The position numbers and the translations under genes are program-made. From positions 5,518,001 to 5,582,000 of the forward strand of contig NZ_CP107899.1 in the NCBI RefSeq assembly GCF_036013915.1: a stretch of 64,000 nt of DNA, given 5' to 3'. The notes under the pieces are model-generated. The model made no database searches and was not told the origin of the DNA. It saw nothing but the letters and a program-made list of their open reading frames with translations. The first letter of the stretch is position 1. The number at the start of each line of letters is the position of its first letter. Origin of the DNA: Streptomyces sp. NBC_00464. Lineage in GTDB: Bacteria; Actinomycetota; Actinomycetes; Streptomycetales; Streptomycetaceae. Below, piece after piece: positions 8,829 to 17,031 of this stretch.

Positions 8829-9411
8829 CCCCGCGCCGGACGACGGGCATTTCCTCGACCGCCCGCCGCCGCGCGAGCCGCTGCTCCTGCGCGGCCTCCT
8901 CGGGATGGCGGGCCCGCCAGTACGGATTGTCATGGGGGAGCCCGCCACTGACACGCCCGTACATCCCGAACATCATCAGCAGCAGTCCGACCACGAAGCT
9001 GAACAGCACGTTCTGGATCTCGAAGGCGAGGAAGTTGAGCCCGGTGTCCAGCAGGGCGAGATTGACGAAGCCGCTGAGGACGAAGGCGATGCCCAGCACC
9101 ATGTTGAGCGTCGAGGCGAAGTTGCCGCCGATGACCATCCCGATGAAAAGCAGCAGCCCGACGCAGATCGACAGGACGCTGAGCGCGCCGTTGGTGCTCA
9201 GACCCGCGACGGTGTCGCCGCCGGTGTCGAAGAAGCCGACCTGGTCGGTCAGCCCGAGGATGCCGAAGGCGAGAAGCACCAGACCCATCAGCCCGGCGCC
9301 GATCCGGTAGACGCGGCTGAGCCGGTGGTCCACGGGGAGGTGCTCATCGAGCCGCGTGGCCTTGCGATGGCCGGCCGGCCGCCGTGCTGGACGCAGTACA
9401 TGGGTGGCCAT
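8821..9411 (-). CDS. DUF4383 domain membrane protein
   Basis: This 196-aa protein has four predicted membrane helices. A cytoplasmic Arg-rich N-terminus precedes YRIGAGLMGLVLLAFGILGL, followed by FFDTGGDTVAGLSTNGALS, the pattern of DUF4383 proteins. ATG 9411 is preferred because GGAGGCCCC precedes it directly. Function unknown. Confidence 0.88.
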   Translation of the reverse strand: MATHVLRPARRPAGHRKATRLDEHLPVDHRLSRVYRIGAGLMGLVLLAFGILGLTDQVGFFDTGGDTVAGLSTNGALSVLSICVGLLLFIGMVIGGNFASTLNMVLGIAFVLSGFVNLALLDTGLNFLAFEIQNVLFSFVVGLLLMMFGMYGRVSGGLPHDNPYWRARHPEEAAQEQRLARRRAVEEMPVVRRGGS

Positions 9412-9510
9412 GGGGCCTCCTTCACGTACTACCAGGATCCCGCCGGACCGGGGCCGCCGCACGCGGGGGAAGCCCCGGGCGCGATACGTACGCGCCCGCC
9501 GCCCCGGTCA

Positions 9511-10953
9511 TCAGGCGCCGGCCCCGCGCTCCTCACGGATCTCGGAGACGACGCGAGCAGCGGTCTGCCGTACGCCCTCCGTCACGGTCAGGAAGTGCCA
9601 GTAGTCAGGGTGGCGTCCCTCAAGAGCGGTGACGGCCTGGTCGAGCCGGGCCACCGCGTCGTCGAGCGGCTGGGCATGGCGCGGCTCGGGGGTGTGGCGC
9701 CCGGCCATGGCGAGGCGCTGGGCGTCACGGATCGCGAAGCGGGTGCGCTGGATCTCCTGCTGCGGGTCCTTGGCGACGGCGTCCAGCCGCTGCAGCCGGT
9801 CACCGGCCGCGGACACCGCTTCGTCCGTGGCGTTGAGCAGCGCCCGTACCGTACTCAACCGCGACGTCGCATCCGCCCAGCGCTGCTCGTCGCGCGCCTT
9901 CGCGGCCTCCTTGAGCTTCTCCTCGGCCTGGCGCACATTGACGGCCGCCTGCTCGGGAACGGGCTGGAGGTCCTGCCAGCAGGCCGCCGAGAACCGCCGC
10001 CGCAGCTCGCTGAGCACGGGCTCGACGGAGGCCGACCGGGTCGTCAGCGCCTGGGCCCGCGTACGCAGCGTCACCAGCCGTTTGTCGATCTCGGCGGCCC
10101 GCTCGGGCAGCTGAGCCGCCTCGACGCGCACGGCTTCGGCATCGCGCAGCACCTGATCGGCGCGCTGGAGGGTCTCGGGCACACCGTGCCGGCCGGCGCC
10201 CTGGTTGAGCTTGGTCAGCTCGGGGGCGAGGGCGGCCAGCCGCGCGGCGAGATCGTCCGCCCGCAGTCCGGACGCCCGAACCGCGTCGAGAGCATTGCTC
10301 GCGGCCAGGAGCGCCTGTCGCGCCCGCTCCACCGCGGGGGCGAGCCGGGCGAGCTGTGTCTCGGCCGTCCCCAGCAGCGGACCGAGCCCGGCGGCGAACC
10401 GGTCGAGCTCGCCCTTGACACGTACGAGCTCATCCTTGGCGGCGGACAGCTCGGTCCGGGCACGGGAGGCGATCGAAGGCTCAAGATCATCCCGGTCGAG
10501 ATCGTGTGCGTCGACGGCCGTGATGTAGGCGTGGCTGGCCTCGTCGATGCGCCGCCCGAGAGCGGCGAAGCCATCGACGGCCTTCCGGGCGGCCGGTGAA
10601 CTGTCCACGGCCGTGATGGTCTCGATGGAGATCTGCAGATCGCGCTGAGCGGTGTCGAGCTCGTAGAAGGCCTCCGCGGCGGCGTCCTTCGCCGCCTGCG
10701 CCTCGGCCCGCTGCCCCTCCCCGCGCCCGCCGAACCAACGCCGCGTACCGCCCCCGGCGACGGCGGCAGGCAGCGCCGAGACCAACAGCGGCACAGGCAG
10801 CAACATCAGCAGAAGAACATCGCGAACGCCGCGGACACGGCGGACGCGGCCGTGCGGCCGGACGGGAACATCGCCGTACCGGCTGACAGGGACATCACTG
10901 ACGGCGGAACTCCCACCCGCTCTCGCCTGCGGCTTCGCGTGTGTCGCCGTCAC
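9511..10953 (-). CDS. Membrane-anchored coiled-coil protein, function unknown
   Basis: This 480-aa protein has an Arg-rich N-terminus, one membrane helix (about residues 44-70, VLLLMLLPVPLLV) and then about 380 residues of Ala/Glu/Arg/Leu-rich heptads, predicted as long helices or coiled coil. GTG 10953 is chosen because GGGAGAGGGAT sits just upstream, although the frame is open 45 nt further. I recognise no enzyme motif. The shape suggests a scaffold or envelope-spanning role; this is inference only. Confidence 0.75.
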   Translation of the reverse strand: MTATHAKPQARAGGSSAVSDVPVSRYGDVPVRPHGRVRRVRGVRDVLLLMLLPVPLLVSALPAAVAGGGTRRWFGGRGEGQRAEAQAAKDAAAEAFYELDTAQRDLQISIETITAVDSSPAARKAVDGFAALGRRIDEASHAYITAVDAHDLDRDDLEPSIASRARTELSAAKDELVRVKGELDRFAAGLGPLLGTAETQLARLAPAVERARQALLAASNALDAVRASGLRADDLAARLAALAPELTKLNQGAGRHGVPETLQRADQVLRDAEAVRVEAAQLPERAAEIDKRLVTLRTRAQALTTRSASVEPVLSELRRRFSAACWQDLQPVPEQAAVNVRQAEEKLKEAAKARDEQRWADATSRLSTVRALLNATDEAVSAAGDRLQRLDAVAKDPQQEIQRTRFAIRDAQRLAMAGRHTPEPRHAQPLDDAVARLDQAVTALEGRHPDYWHFLTVTEGVRQTAARVVSEIREERGAGA

Positions 10954-11024
10954 ATCCCTCTCCCGTGCTGTTTCGCCCTGCCCGGTACATTCTCCCACCA
11001 GGTAAGGACGAACACACGGGCCTG

Positions 11025-11831
11025 TTAGTTCGCGCTTCGTACGGTGACTTCGCCGTTGTCGCTGTGCGCCTTCACCGCGTGCGGGCTGTCATCACTGCGA
11101 GGCACCTTCACGGAGACATGCCCGTTGTCGGCCGACGCGGACACGGCGTACCGGTCCTTGCCCGCCGGCAGGTCGATGGTGATGCCCCCGTTGTCACTGA
11201 CGGTGTCCACGAGATCCGGCACACGCGTGAAGTCGAGCTTCACCGAACCATTGTCCGAACGGGCCACCACGGACGCCGCCGAGATCCGCTCACCACGCAC
11301 GGAGCCGTTGTCGCTCTTCAGCTCCAGCGGCCCGGTGACATCCCGCACGACGACTCCGCCGTTGTCGGAGAAGAGCTTGAGCGGCGTACCGAACCCGGAC
11401 GCGGTGACCTTCCCGTTGTCCGCATCCACGGTCAGCGCGAGCCCACGGGGCACCTTCACCTGATGCTGCGCCCCGCAGTCACTGATCATCGCGTCGCACT
11501 TCACCCGAAGCGTCAGCGTGTCGCCCTCCAGCTTCCACACGGGATCCGGCCCACTCCCGAGCACGACCCACCCGTCGACCTTGCGGGTCACCTCGATCCG
11601 CTCCACATCGGCGGGCACGACCTCCACGGTGGAGTTCTCCGCATCGATGGTCAGCGCCTTCCCGTTGTACGCGAACGACTTGTGCTCGGCGGGGGCGTCC
11701 TCCACGTCGGTGCTGCCGCACCCACTGAGCACGCCGACGAGCAGAACGGCACCCCCGGTGGCCATGAGGGCGTTGGTGCGGGTGCGGGTGCGGGTGCGGG
11801 TGCGGGTGTGACTGCGACTGTGGATGGTCAT
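11025..11831 (-). CDS. DUF4097-type beta-strand repeat lipoprotein
   Basis: This 268-aa protein has a signal peptide ending in a lipobox (LSGC, Cys38), so it is predicted to be an exported lipoprotein. The mature part carries seven evenly spaced (S/A)DNG turns typical of DUF4097 beta-helix or beta-sandwich repeats. Its N-terminus has an unusual (Thr-Arg)n run caused by a hexanucleotide repeat. ATG 11831 is preceded by a GGGGGAC site. It diverges from tRNA-Val. Function unknown. Confidence 0.85.
   Translation of the reverse strand: MTIHSRSHTRTRTRTRTRTNALMATGGAVLLVGVLSGCGSTDVEDAPAEHKSFAYNGKALTIDAENSTVEVVPADVERIEVTRKVDGWVVLGSGPDPVWKLEGDTLTLRVKCDAMISDCGAQHQVKVPRGLALTVDADNGKVTASGFGTPLKLFSDNGGVVVRDVTGPLELKSDNGSVRGERISAASVVARSDNGSVKLDFTRVPDLVDTVSDNGGITIDLPAGKDRYAVSASADNGHVSVKVPRSDDSPHAVKAHSDNGEVTVRSAN
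11775..11810. repeat. GGTGCG hexamer microsatellite inside the lipoprotein gene
   Basis: Five GGTGCG units and one GGTGTG unit lie at 11775-11810 and encode the alternating Thr-Arg stretch just ahead of the signal peptide hydrophobic core. The period is a multiple of three, so copy number change would lengthen or shorten the positively charged n-region without a frameshift. Confidence 0.9.
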
Positions 11832-12041
11832 GGCGGTGGTGTCCCCCTGGATGGTGCTGCCGGTGTGAGACCAACGTATGCAGCGCCCGGCCGGGGGACG
11901 ATACGGACGGCTACCGTCTTGGGGTGGGGATATCCCCCGTACCGGCTTCGGCTTCGGGGGCGGGCGTTCGGCGGGGCCGCGGGGTCGGGTAACCGATTGT
12001 CGATGGGCGCCGTGAGGCATGTAACCTGTTGCCTCATCCAC

Positions 12042-12113
12042 GGGTGCGTAGCTCAGGGGTAGAGCGCTGCTCTTACAAAGCAGATGTCGGCAGTTCGAAA
12101 CTGCCCGCGCCCA
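12042..12113 (+). tRNA. tRNA-Val (anticodon UAC)
   Basis: The cloverleaf folds fully: acceptor stem GGGTGCG (12042-12048) with CGCGCCC (12106-12112), D-arm GCTC/GAGC, anticodon loop CTTACAA reading GUA, and T-arm GGCAG TTCGAAA CTGCC. CCA is not encoded. The 3' half is duplicated at 21124 and, partly, at 29206, showing that this gene is the attachment site of integrated elements. Confidence 0.95.
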
Positions 12114-12115
12114 CC
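12072..12115 (+). other. Attachment site attL (tRNA-Val 3' half)
   Basis: A 44-bp segment running from the anticodon loop to just past the discriminator base is repeated at 21124-21167 in the same orientation with three mismatches, all in the T-stem. The integrase gene lies next to it, as is usual for tRNA-targeting tyrosine integrases. Confidence 0.88.
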
Positions 12116-12166
12116 GCAGGTCACAGGCCGTTTTGGGGTCCCTCCGCAAGGCGGGCCCCGGGGCCG

Positions 12167-12188
12167 CAGTACACATTCAGTACACATG
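12167..12188. promoter_or_regulatory. Putative integrase arm-type sites, left end
   Basis: Two direct copies of GTACACAT (12169-12176 and 12181-12188) lie 50-70 bp inside the left att core. An 18/22 match to this block is found at 20997-21018, inside the right end, in the same orientation. Such paired direct repeats are what arm-binding sites of tyrosine integrases look like. Confidence 0.55.
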
Positions 12189-12189
12189 C

Positions 12190-13413
12190 CTAGTGATCTT
12201 CCTTGCTCTCCGCGTACCGGGTGAGCGCCGTGACCACGTCCCGCAGGCCGGCCCGTCGGGCTCGCTCGCGGTCGAGCCGGTCGGCCACCTCGTCGAGCCG
12301 GTCCGGGAATAGATGCCCGTACGTATCCAGCGTCATGGCGGCCGACTTGTGGCCGAGCATCGTCTGCACCACCTTCACATCGGCGCCTGACGCGATGCTG
12401 AGCGACGCTGCGGTGTGCCGCAGCTTGTGCGGGGTGACGCCGAACCCGTCGAGGCCGGCCGCCTTCACTGCCGGGTCGAACACCCGCGGGCGGAAGTTGT
12501 CCCCGTACAGCGGGCCCCCGCCCGGGGCGGTGAACAGCAACTCGGTTGGGGCCCTGTCCTTCACGAGCGGCACCAACTCGACCGCGAGCGACCGCAGCAG
12601 AGGCACCTTGCGACGCTCGTGCGTCTTCGGCATGCCGAGCACGAGCCCGTGCTCACGCGTCTTCTTGTACGCCTGCCGTACGGAGAGGCGCCGCGCGGGG
12701 AGGTCGACGGCCCCGACGGTCACGGCGGACGCCTCACCCCAGCGCAGCCCGGTGTAGGCGAGCAGGAGCAGGAGTAGCCGGTACTCGCCCGCCGCGGCCG
12801 CGATCCGGTCGACTTGTGCGTGAGTCAGGTACAGGTGCTCGCGCGGTACCGGCCGGGGGAGTGGCACGCCGGCCGCCGGGTTGACCGCTATCCGCTTCGC
12901 CCGGACCGCGTGCCCGAGCACGAGGGACAGCACAAGGTGAATCTTCTGGATCCGGGCGGGTCCTACCTTGCGGCAGCCGTGCGATCCCTCGGCGAGGTGG
13001 CCGACCCACTCGGCGATGTCTTCCCACTCGATGCGTCGCACCTGGTGCTGACCCCACCGCGGCTCGACGTGCACCCGCCACGTGTCGAGGTACGTCTCGC
13101 GCGTCGTCGGCTCCAGCCCGCCAAGGGTGGTCTTCCACTTCTCGGCCACCTCGGCGAGCGTCGCCTTACCGGCCGCCGCGTCCCGGTACGAGCCGTCCCG
13201 CATACGGGCCTCGACCTGGTGCACGTGGTCCTCGGCCTGCGGGAGCTTCTGGAACGTCTTCGACGCGCCCTTGCCGTTCGGCCCGTACCAGCGAACCCGC
13301 CACCGGCCGGGCGGCAGACGCTTACTGCCGGCCTTCTTCGCGGCCTGCCACTTCGTCATGGCCTCCCGGTACTCGGCATGCGTCTGCCGGTCCTCAATCC
13401 ACACTCTGGCCAT
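12190..13413 (-). CDS. int: Site-specific tyrosine integrase
   Basis: This 407-aa protein has an N-terminal arm-binding and SAM-like core-binding region, then a catalytic domain with LLAYTGLRWGEA (first Arg), HKLRHTAAS (His-x-x-Arg), LGHKSAAMTLDTYGH (His and nucleophile Tyr). All catalytic residues are present, so it looks active. ATG 13413 with GGGGGG four bases upstream is the likely start; it overlaps the 3' end of the XRE gene by 20 bp, so repressor and integrase are probably one transcript. It lies beside its attachment site. Confidence 0.95.
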   Translation of the reverse strand: MARVWIEDRQTHAEYREAMTKWQAAKKAGSKRLPPGRWRVRWYGPNGKGASKTFQKLPQAEDHVHQVEARMRDGSYRDAAAGKATLAEVAEKWKTTLGGLEPTTRETYLDTWRVHVEPRWGQHQVRRIEWEDIAEWVGHLAEGSHGCRKVGPARIQKIHLVLSLVLGHAVRAKRIAVNPAAGVPLPRPVPREHLYLTHAQVDRIAAAAGEYRLLLLLLAYTGLRWGEASAVTVGAVDLPARRLSVRQAYKKTREHGLVLGMPKTHERRKVPLLRSLAVELVPLVKDRAPTELLFTAPGGGPLYGDNFRPRVFDPAVKAAGLDGFGVTPHKLRHTAASLSIASGADVKVVQTMLGHKSAAMTLDTYGHLFPDRLDEVADRLDRERARRAGLRDVVTALTRYAESKEDH

Positions 13414-13927
13414 CGGTCCCCCCCTCATCAGACCAGGCCTTGAAGACTTCGAGCGCTGCGCGCTGTCCTTCCTGGGTCGTCTGGTCCCACCCGACTCCGT
13501 CGGGCGTCGCCTTCATGAGGTACATCGCCAGCAACTTTCGGCGCGTCCCTTCGTCCGCACCTTCCGGGTATTTGAGTGGGACTCGCCCTTGGGCCCAGCG
13601 CCACGCGAGCGTGCCGTTGACTTCCCCTTCGCCTGTGAGCTCCACCGGCCCCCGCACGCTTTCAGGCAGAAGAAGCGTGATCACTGGAACATCGAGCACC
13701 ACGGCAAGGGCCATGAGGTCGTCAACGTCGACTCGCCGGACACCTCGCTCTGGGGCCGCTGCTCCGTTCTCAATCTTGTTCACGGCGTCAGCGCTCAACG
13801 GGCGCCCACGCTCCTTGAGAGCAGCGGACAGCCCCCGCAGGGTCAGCCCCTGACTCTCGCGCAGCCGCTTCACATTCGCGGCGACGGTGCGTCCTGTCGG
13901 TCCCACTTCAATGCGTCCTGTCGTCAT
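13394..13927 (-). CDS. XRE-type helix-turn-helix repressor of element 1
   Basis: This 177-aa protein has an HTH at about residues 12-75: NVKRLRESQGLTLRGLSAAL, then LSADAVNKIENGA as the recognition part. A hydrophobic stretch MALAVVLDVPVITLLLP follows, then a C-terminal segment of unknown fold. ATG 13927 is the best start, though its ribosome binding site is weak. It is divergent from the excisionase-like gene and overlaps the integrase, the usual place for a prophage or element repressor. The GTCGAG palindromes in the divergent gap are its probable operators. Confidence 0.85.
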   Translation of the reverse strand: MTTGRIEVGPTGRTVAANVKRLRESQGLTLRGLSAALKERGRPLSADAVNKIENGAAAPERGVRRVDVDDLMALAVVLDVPVITLLLPESVRGPVELTGEGEVNGTLAWRWAQGRVPLKYPEGADEGTRRKLLAMYLMKATPDGVGWDQTTQEGQRAALEVFKAWSDEGGTDGQSVD

Positions 13928-13943
13928 GATCCGGACGCTATCA

Positions 13944-13960
13944 GTCGAGGTTTTCTCGAC
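13944..13960. promoter_or_regulatory. Operator candidate O1, palindrome GTCGAG-N5-CTCGAC
   Basis: Perfect 6-bp arms with a GTTTT spacer lie 17 bp upstream of the repressor start. Read on the minus strand it aligns with O2 at 14042-14060 as GTCGAGAAAA followed by a CGAC end. Confidence 0.65.
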
Positions 13961-14004
13961 AAGAGGCCGGATCTTGCGGTGCCGAATCTTCCCGGGTACG
14001 CTCC

Positions 14005-14034
14005 GCATCATCGCTGACTATCCCGCGATGATGC
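14005..14034. promoter_or_regulatory. Perfect 10-bp inverted repeat in the repressor/excisionase gap
   Basis: GCATCATCGC (14005-14014) and GCGATGATGC (14025-14034) are separated by 10 bp, centred between O1 and O2. The two-turn spacing suits binding of a dimeric regulator; a hairpin in the excisionase leader is the alternative. Confidence 0.6.
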
Positions 14035-14041
14035 AAGTGTG

Positions 14042-14060
14042 TGTCGAGAAAAACGCGACA
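14042..14060. promoter_or_regulatory. Operator candidate O2, TGTCG-N9-CGACA
   Basis: It lies directly upstream of the excisionase ribosome binding site and shares the GTCGAGAAAA core with O1. A repressor bound here would block the rightward transcript. Confidence 0.6.
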
Positions 14061-14070
14061 GGAGATTCCC

Positions 14071-14277
14071 GTGGCACAGCAGCTCATGACTCCGGCGCAG
14101 GTGGCTGCGGAGTACGGCATCGCCGCCCAGACGCTCGCCAACTACCGCTGGCAGGGCGTCGGGCCCGCCTACGTGAAGAAGACCCCGGGCCGGGCTGGCC
14201 GCGTCGTCTACCGCCGCACCGCGATCGAAGCGTGGCTCGACGCGCAGACCGTGCAGACCGGGGGCGCCGCAGCATGA
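14071..14277 (+). CDS. Excisionase-like small HTH protein
   Basis: This 68-aa protein fits the AlpA/MerR-like excisionase fold: MTPAQVAAEYGIAAQTLANYRWQGVGP, then YVKKTPGRAGRVVYRRTAIEAWLD with the winged segment. The GTG at 14071 follows an AGGAG site with 7-nt spacing. It is the first gene of the rightward operon, directly opposite the repressor. The likely role is to bias the integrase toward excision and to help transcription control. Confidence 0.8.
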   Translation: MAQQLMTPAQVAAEYGIAAQTLANYRWQGVGPAYVKKTPGRAGRVVYRRTAIEAWLDAQTVQTGGAAA

Positions 14278-14870
14278 GTGCAAAGCAAAGCGCCCCGGGG
14301 GCAACCGGGGCGCAGAGAGACCAGCGGGCGAGCGGGTCGACCTTCACCGTACCGAAGACGTCTGACGCTGCGCAGCCGATCCGACCCCTGCGGGCCGTGG
14401 CAGGGCAAGGGCGCGCGCTGCGCGCGGTACCCGAGCACGTCACCGCGGGCGACGTCACCGCGCTCCGGGCCGAGACGCAGATCGCCGCGCTGCGGGTCGA
14501 GGACTGGCCGGCCTACGGGACACCGGCGTGGCTCCACCTCGACCCGAAGGACCCCCGCGCCTACGCGGCCACCCTCGAAGCGGCCGAGCAGCACCGCCGT
14601 ACTGAGGCCGAGCAGCGACGACTCGACGACCTCATGGACAACGACCCCGTCGGGTGGTGGCGGGAGATCACCGCCGACGCGAACGCGTATGCCGCCCGGC
14701 AGGGCTACGTCATTGCGGCCCGCCGCACCGCCGAAGAGATCCGGATCGCCCGCGACAACGCCAACAACCGACCCCCGCACCAGCTGCGCGCATCTCCGGG
14801 ATGGCCTCCCATTGCGATCCCCGGACAGCCGGGCCGCTACCTCACCCATGGTCAGGAGAACACCGCGTGA
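14274..14870 (+). CDS. DUF2742-like protein, function unknown
   Basis: This 198-aa protein is coupled by an ATGA overlap to the excisionase-like gene. The middle contains DWPAYGTPAWLHLDPKDPRAYA, which resembles DUF2742 proteins of actinobacterial integrated elements, followed by a charged helix. No catalytic motif is seen. It precedes the ATPase with a GTGA overlap, so it may serve in element replication. Family assignment is from memory of the motif. Confidence 0.6.
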   Translation: MSAKQSAPGATGAQRDQRASGSTFTVPKTSDAAQPIRPLRAVAGQGRALRAVPEHVTAGDVTALRAETQIAALRVEDWPAYGTPAWLHLDPKDPRAYAATLEAAEQHRRTEAEQRRLDDLMDNDPVGWWREITADANAYAARQGYVIAARRTAEEIRIARDNANNRPPHQLRASPGWPPIAIPGQPGRYLTHGQENTA

Positions 14871-16213
14871 CCACCTCGTACGACCCCACTTCACCCCTGC
14901 CGCCGGACGACGTTCTGACAGCCGGGCTCGCGGACCTCCCCGCTCTTGAGTGGGAAGACGCCCCGGTCGAGCAGGTGGGCCGGAAGCTGCGCCTGACCCG
15001 CGCGTCCGACATCGAGCCGGAGCCGGTGGTCTGGGCATGGCTCGACGAGAACGAGGGCCGCATTCCCGCGGGCGCTCTGTCCGTCGCGGCCGGGCGCGAG
15101 GGTACGGGGAAGTCCTCGTTCGGCATGTGGATGGCTGCGCAGATCACCCGCGGCCTGCTCCCCGGCAATTACTACGGGCGGCCCCGGGCCGTGTTCTACG
15201 TGGCGGTCGAGGACTCGTGGAAACAGACGATCGTGCCCCGCCTCATCGGGGCCGGCGCGGACCTCGACCTTGTGTACCGGGTCGAGGCCGTCGAAGCCGA
15301 GTACGGCGAGACCACGCTCAGCCTGCCCCAGGACAACAGCCTCATGGAACAGGCCATCCGGGACCATGACGTCGCCCTGGTCGTCCTCGACCCGCTCATG
15401 TCGTGCATCGGAAAGGGCATCGACACCCACCGCGAACGCGACGTGCGCACCGCCCTCGACCCGCTCGCCCGCATGGCCGACCGCACCGGCTGCGTCCTGC
15501 TCGGCATCGCCCACTTCGGCAAGGGCGCCGGCACGGACCCATCCGCGCTCATCACCGGATCCGGCGCGTTCAAGAACGTCCCCCGGGCCGTCTTCGGATT
15601 CGCCCGCGACGAAGACAACGACTGCCGCGTCATGACGCAGTCGAAGAACAGCCTCGGCCGCGCCGACCTCCCCTCGCTCTCGTACAACATCGAGACGACC
15701 GAGGTCCCCACGAAGAAGGGCATCGCGTCCGTCGGCCGTTTCCTCTTCACCGGCGAGTCCGTGCGCAGCGTCTCGGAGATCCTCGCGCAGGGCCAGGAAG
15801 GCGACCGCGGCGAGCGAGACGAAGCCGGGGCATGGCTCGTCGACTACCTCGCCGACAACGGCGGCGAGGCGTCCGCAGGTGACGTCATCAAGGCCGCGGA
15901 GAAGGACGGATTCGCCAAGCACACCGTGCAGCGGGCCCGCTCGAAAGTCGGCGTCACGTCCCAGAAATCCGGCTTCGGCAAGGGCTGGGTGTGGGTACTC
16001 AGCGTCACCGACGACACCGAAGAACACGCGAAGGTGACGAAGATGACGCCGAAACCGAGCTCGGAATCTTCGTCATCTTCGTCACCTTCGCCGTCATCTT
16101 CGGCACGCCAGTCACAGAACGTCACAGCGGGCGAGGCGCAGTGCACTGTCTGCCGGACCCCCCTCGACCCGGTGTACGCCGCGTCCGGCGACACCACGCA
16201 TCCGACTTGCTGA
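14867..16213 (+). CDS. RepA-like AAA (RecA-superfamily) ATPase
   Basis: This 448-aa protein has a Walker A GREGTGKS (residues 76-83), a Walker B-like VALVVLDPLM, and a GIAHFGKG sensor segment. A HTH-like region (residues about 330-400) follows. A Ser/Pro-rich linker and a C-terminal zinc knuckle (CTVC...HPTC) close it. The layout resembles AAA_25/RepA helicases of plasmids and phages. It probably acts as the replicative helicase or loader of element 1. GTGA overlap with the upstream gene; no primase-polymerase gene is recognisable nearby. Confidence 0.82.
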   Translation: MTTSYDPTSPLPPDDVLTAGLADLPALEWEDAPVEQVGRKLRLTRASDIEPEPVVWAWLDENEGRIPAGALSVAAGREGTGKSSFGMWMAAQITRGLLPGNYYGRPRAVFYVAVEDSWKQTIVPRLIGAGADLDLVYRVEAVEAEYGETTLSLPQDNSLMEQAIRDHDVALVVLDPLMSCIGKGIDTHRERDVRTALDPLARMADRTGCVLLGIAHFGKGAGTDPSALITGSGAFKNVPRAVFGFARDEDNDCRVMTQSKNSLGRADLPSLSYNIETTEVPTKKGIASVGRFLFTGESVRSVSEILAQGQEGDRGERDEAGAWLVDYLADNGGEASAGDVIKAAEKDGFAKHTVQRARSKVGVTSQKSGFGKGWVWVLSVTDDTEEHAKVTKMTPKPSSESSSSSSPSPSSSARQSQNVTAGEAQCTVCRTPLDPVYAASGDTTHPTC

Positions 16214-16231
16214 CCCCTCCAAGGAGACCCG

Positions 16232-16567
16232 GTGAACGTTGACGACATCGTGGCCGAGCAGATCACCGCCGCCCGCATCCGTGTCCAGGCAGCCAAGCGC
16301 CAGCGCGACGAACTCGCCGCCGCCCGCCGCCGTGGCCTGGTCGCCCGGCACGCCGCCAAGCTCCGCAACCTCGACGCAGCCGAACGGCGCCGCGCCGCAG
16401 CGGAGAAGGGGCTCCACGGTACGGAGACCCCCGGCAGCTCCGTCACGCCCCCTGACGCAACTCCGGACGGTTCCATCCGGCCGACGGACGCAACCCCCGA
16501 CCTCGCCGTGATCCACGCTCAGTTGGAACGCATCGCCGACCGCCTCGACACCGAGGAGATCCGGTGA
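16232..16567 (+). CDS. Small charged helical protein, unknown
   Basis: This 111-aa protein starts at GTG 16232 behind AAGGAGA. The first half is an Ala/Arg-rich helix, the second has two similar PPDATPDGS / RPTDATPDL segments. I recognise no domain. It is cotranscribed with its neighbours. Confidence 0.65.
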   Translation: MNVDDIVAEQITAARIRVQAAKRQRDELAAARRRGLVARHAAKLRNLDAAERRRAAAEKGLHGTETPGSSVTPPDATPDGSIRPTDATPDLAVIHAQLERIADRLDTEEIR

Positions 16568-16758
16568 GGCAGACCACCCCGCAACAGCGCCTCCACTGCC
16601 CCGCCTGCCGCGCCACCCGCCCCGCGCGGGAAGTAGGCACGGCCCGCATCGCTGGAGGCCGGCACACCCTCGTCCAGTGCATCGACAAGGCGTGCGAACT
16701 CATCTGGGCCGCCCGCCACCCTGCGCATCACACGAACCCGAAGGAGAACCAGTCATGA
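16564..16758 (+). CDS. Small zinc-ribbon protein
   Basis: This 64-aa protein overlaps the previous stop (GTGA). Cysteines in CPACRATRP and CIDKACEL make a plausible four-Cys zinc site. No specific function can be assigned. Confidence 0.65.
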   Translation: MRQTTPQQRLHCPACRATRPAREVGTARIAGGRHTLVQCIDKACELIWAARHPAHHTNPKENQS

Positions 16759-17030
16759 CCGCTGCACCCCGCTTCCGTCGCACCCCGCCCGTCACCCAGT
16801 ACGGATCCGCAGACCTGAAGCACATGACCGCCGAAGAGATCGCCGTCGCCGACGCGGCCGGCCACCTCCACAACATCACCGACGGCAACGACCCCGACGC
16901 CACCGTGGACCACCGCCGCGGCTGCACCACGCCCAACGTTCAGCGCGACCTGCGCGACACCCGCACGATCCGACTCGGCGACCCCGTGATCTACCGCTGC
17001 ACCACCTGCGAAGCAACCAAGGAGATCTGA
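16755..17030 (+). CDS. Small protein with C-terminal Cys pairs, unknown
   Basis: This 91-aa protein begins at ATG 16755, inside the previous stop (ATGA) and behind AAGGAG. It has a GCTTP motif and a closing YRCTTCEATKEI, which together could form a zinc site. No domain recognised. Confidence 0.65.
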   Translation: MTAAPRFRRTPPVTQYGSADLKHMTAEEIAVADAAGHLHNITDGNDPDATVDHRRGCTTPNVQRDLRDTRTIRLGDPVIYRCTTCEATKEI

Positions 17031-17031
17031 C

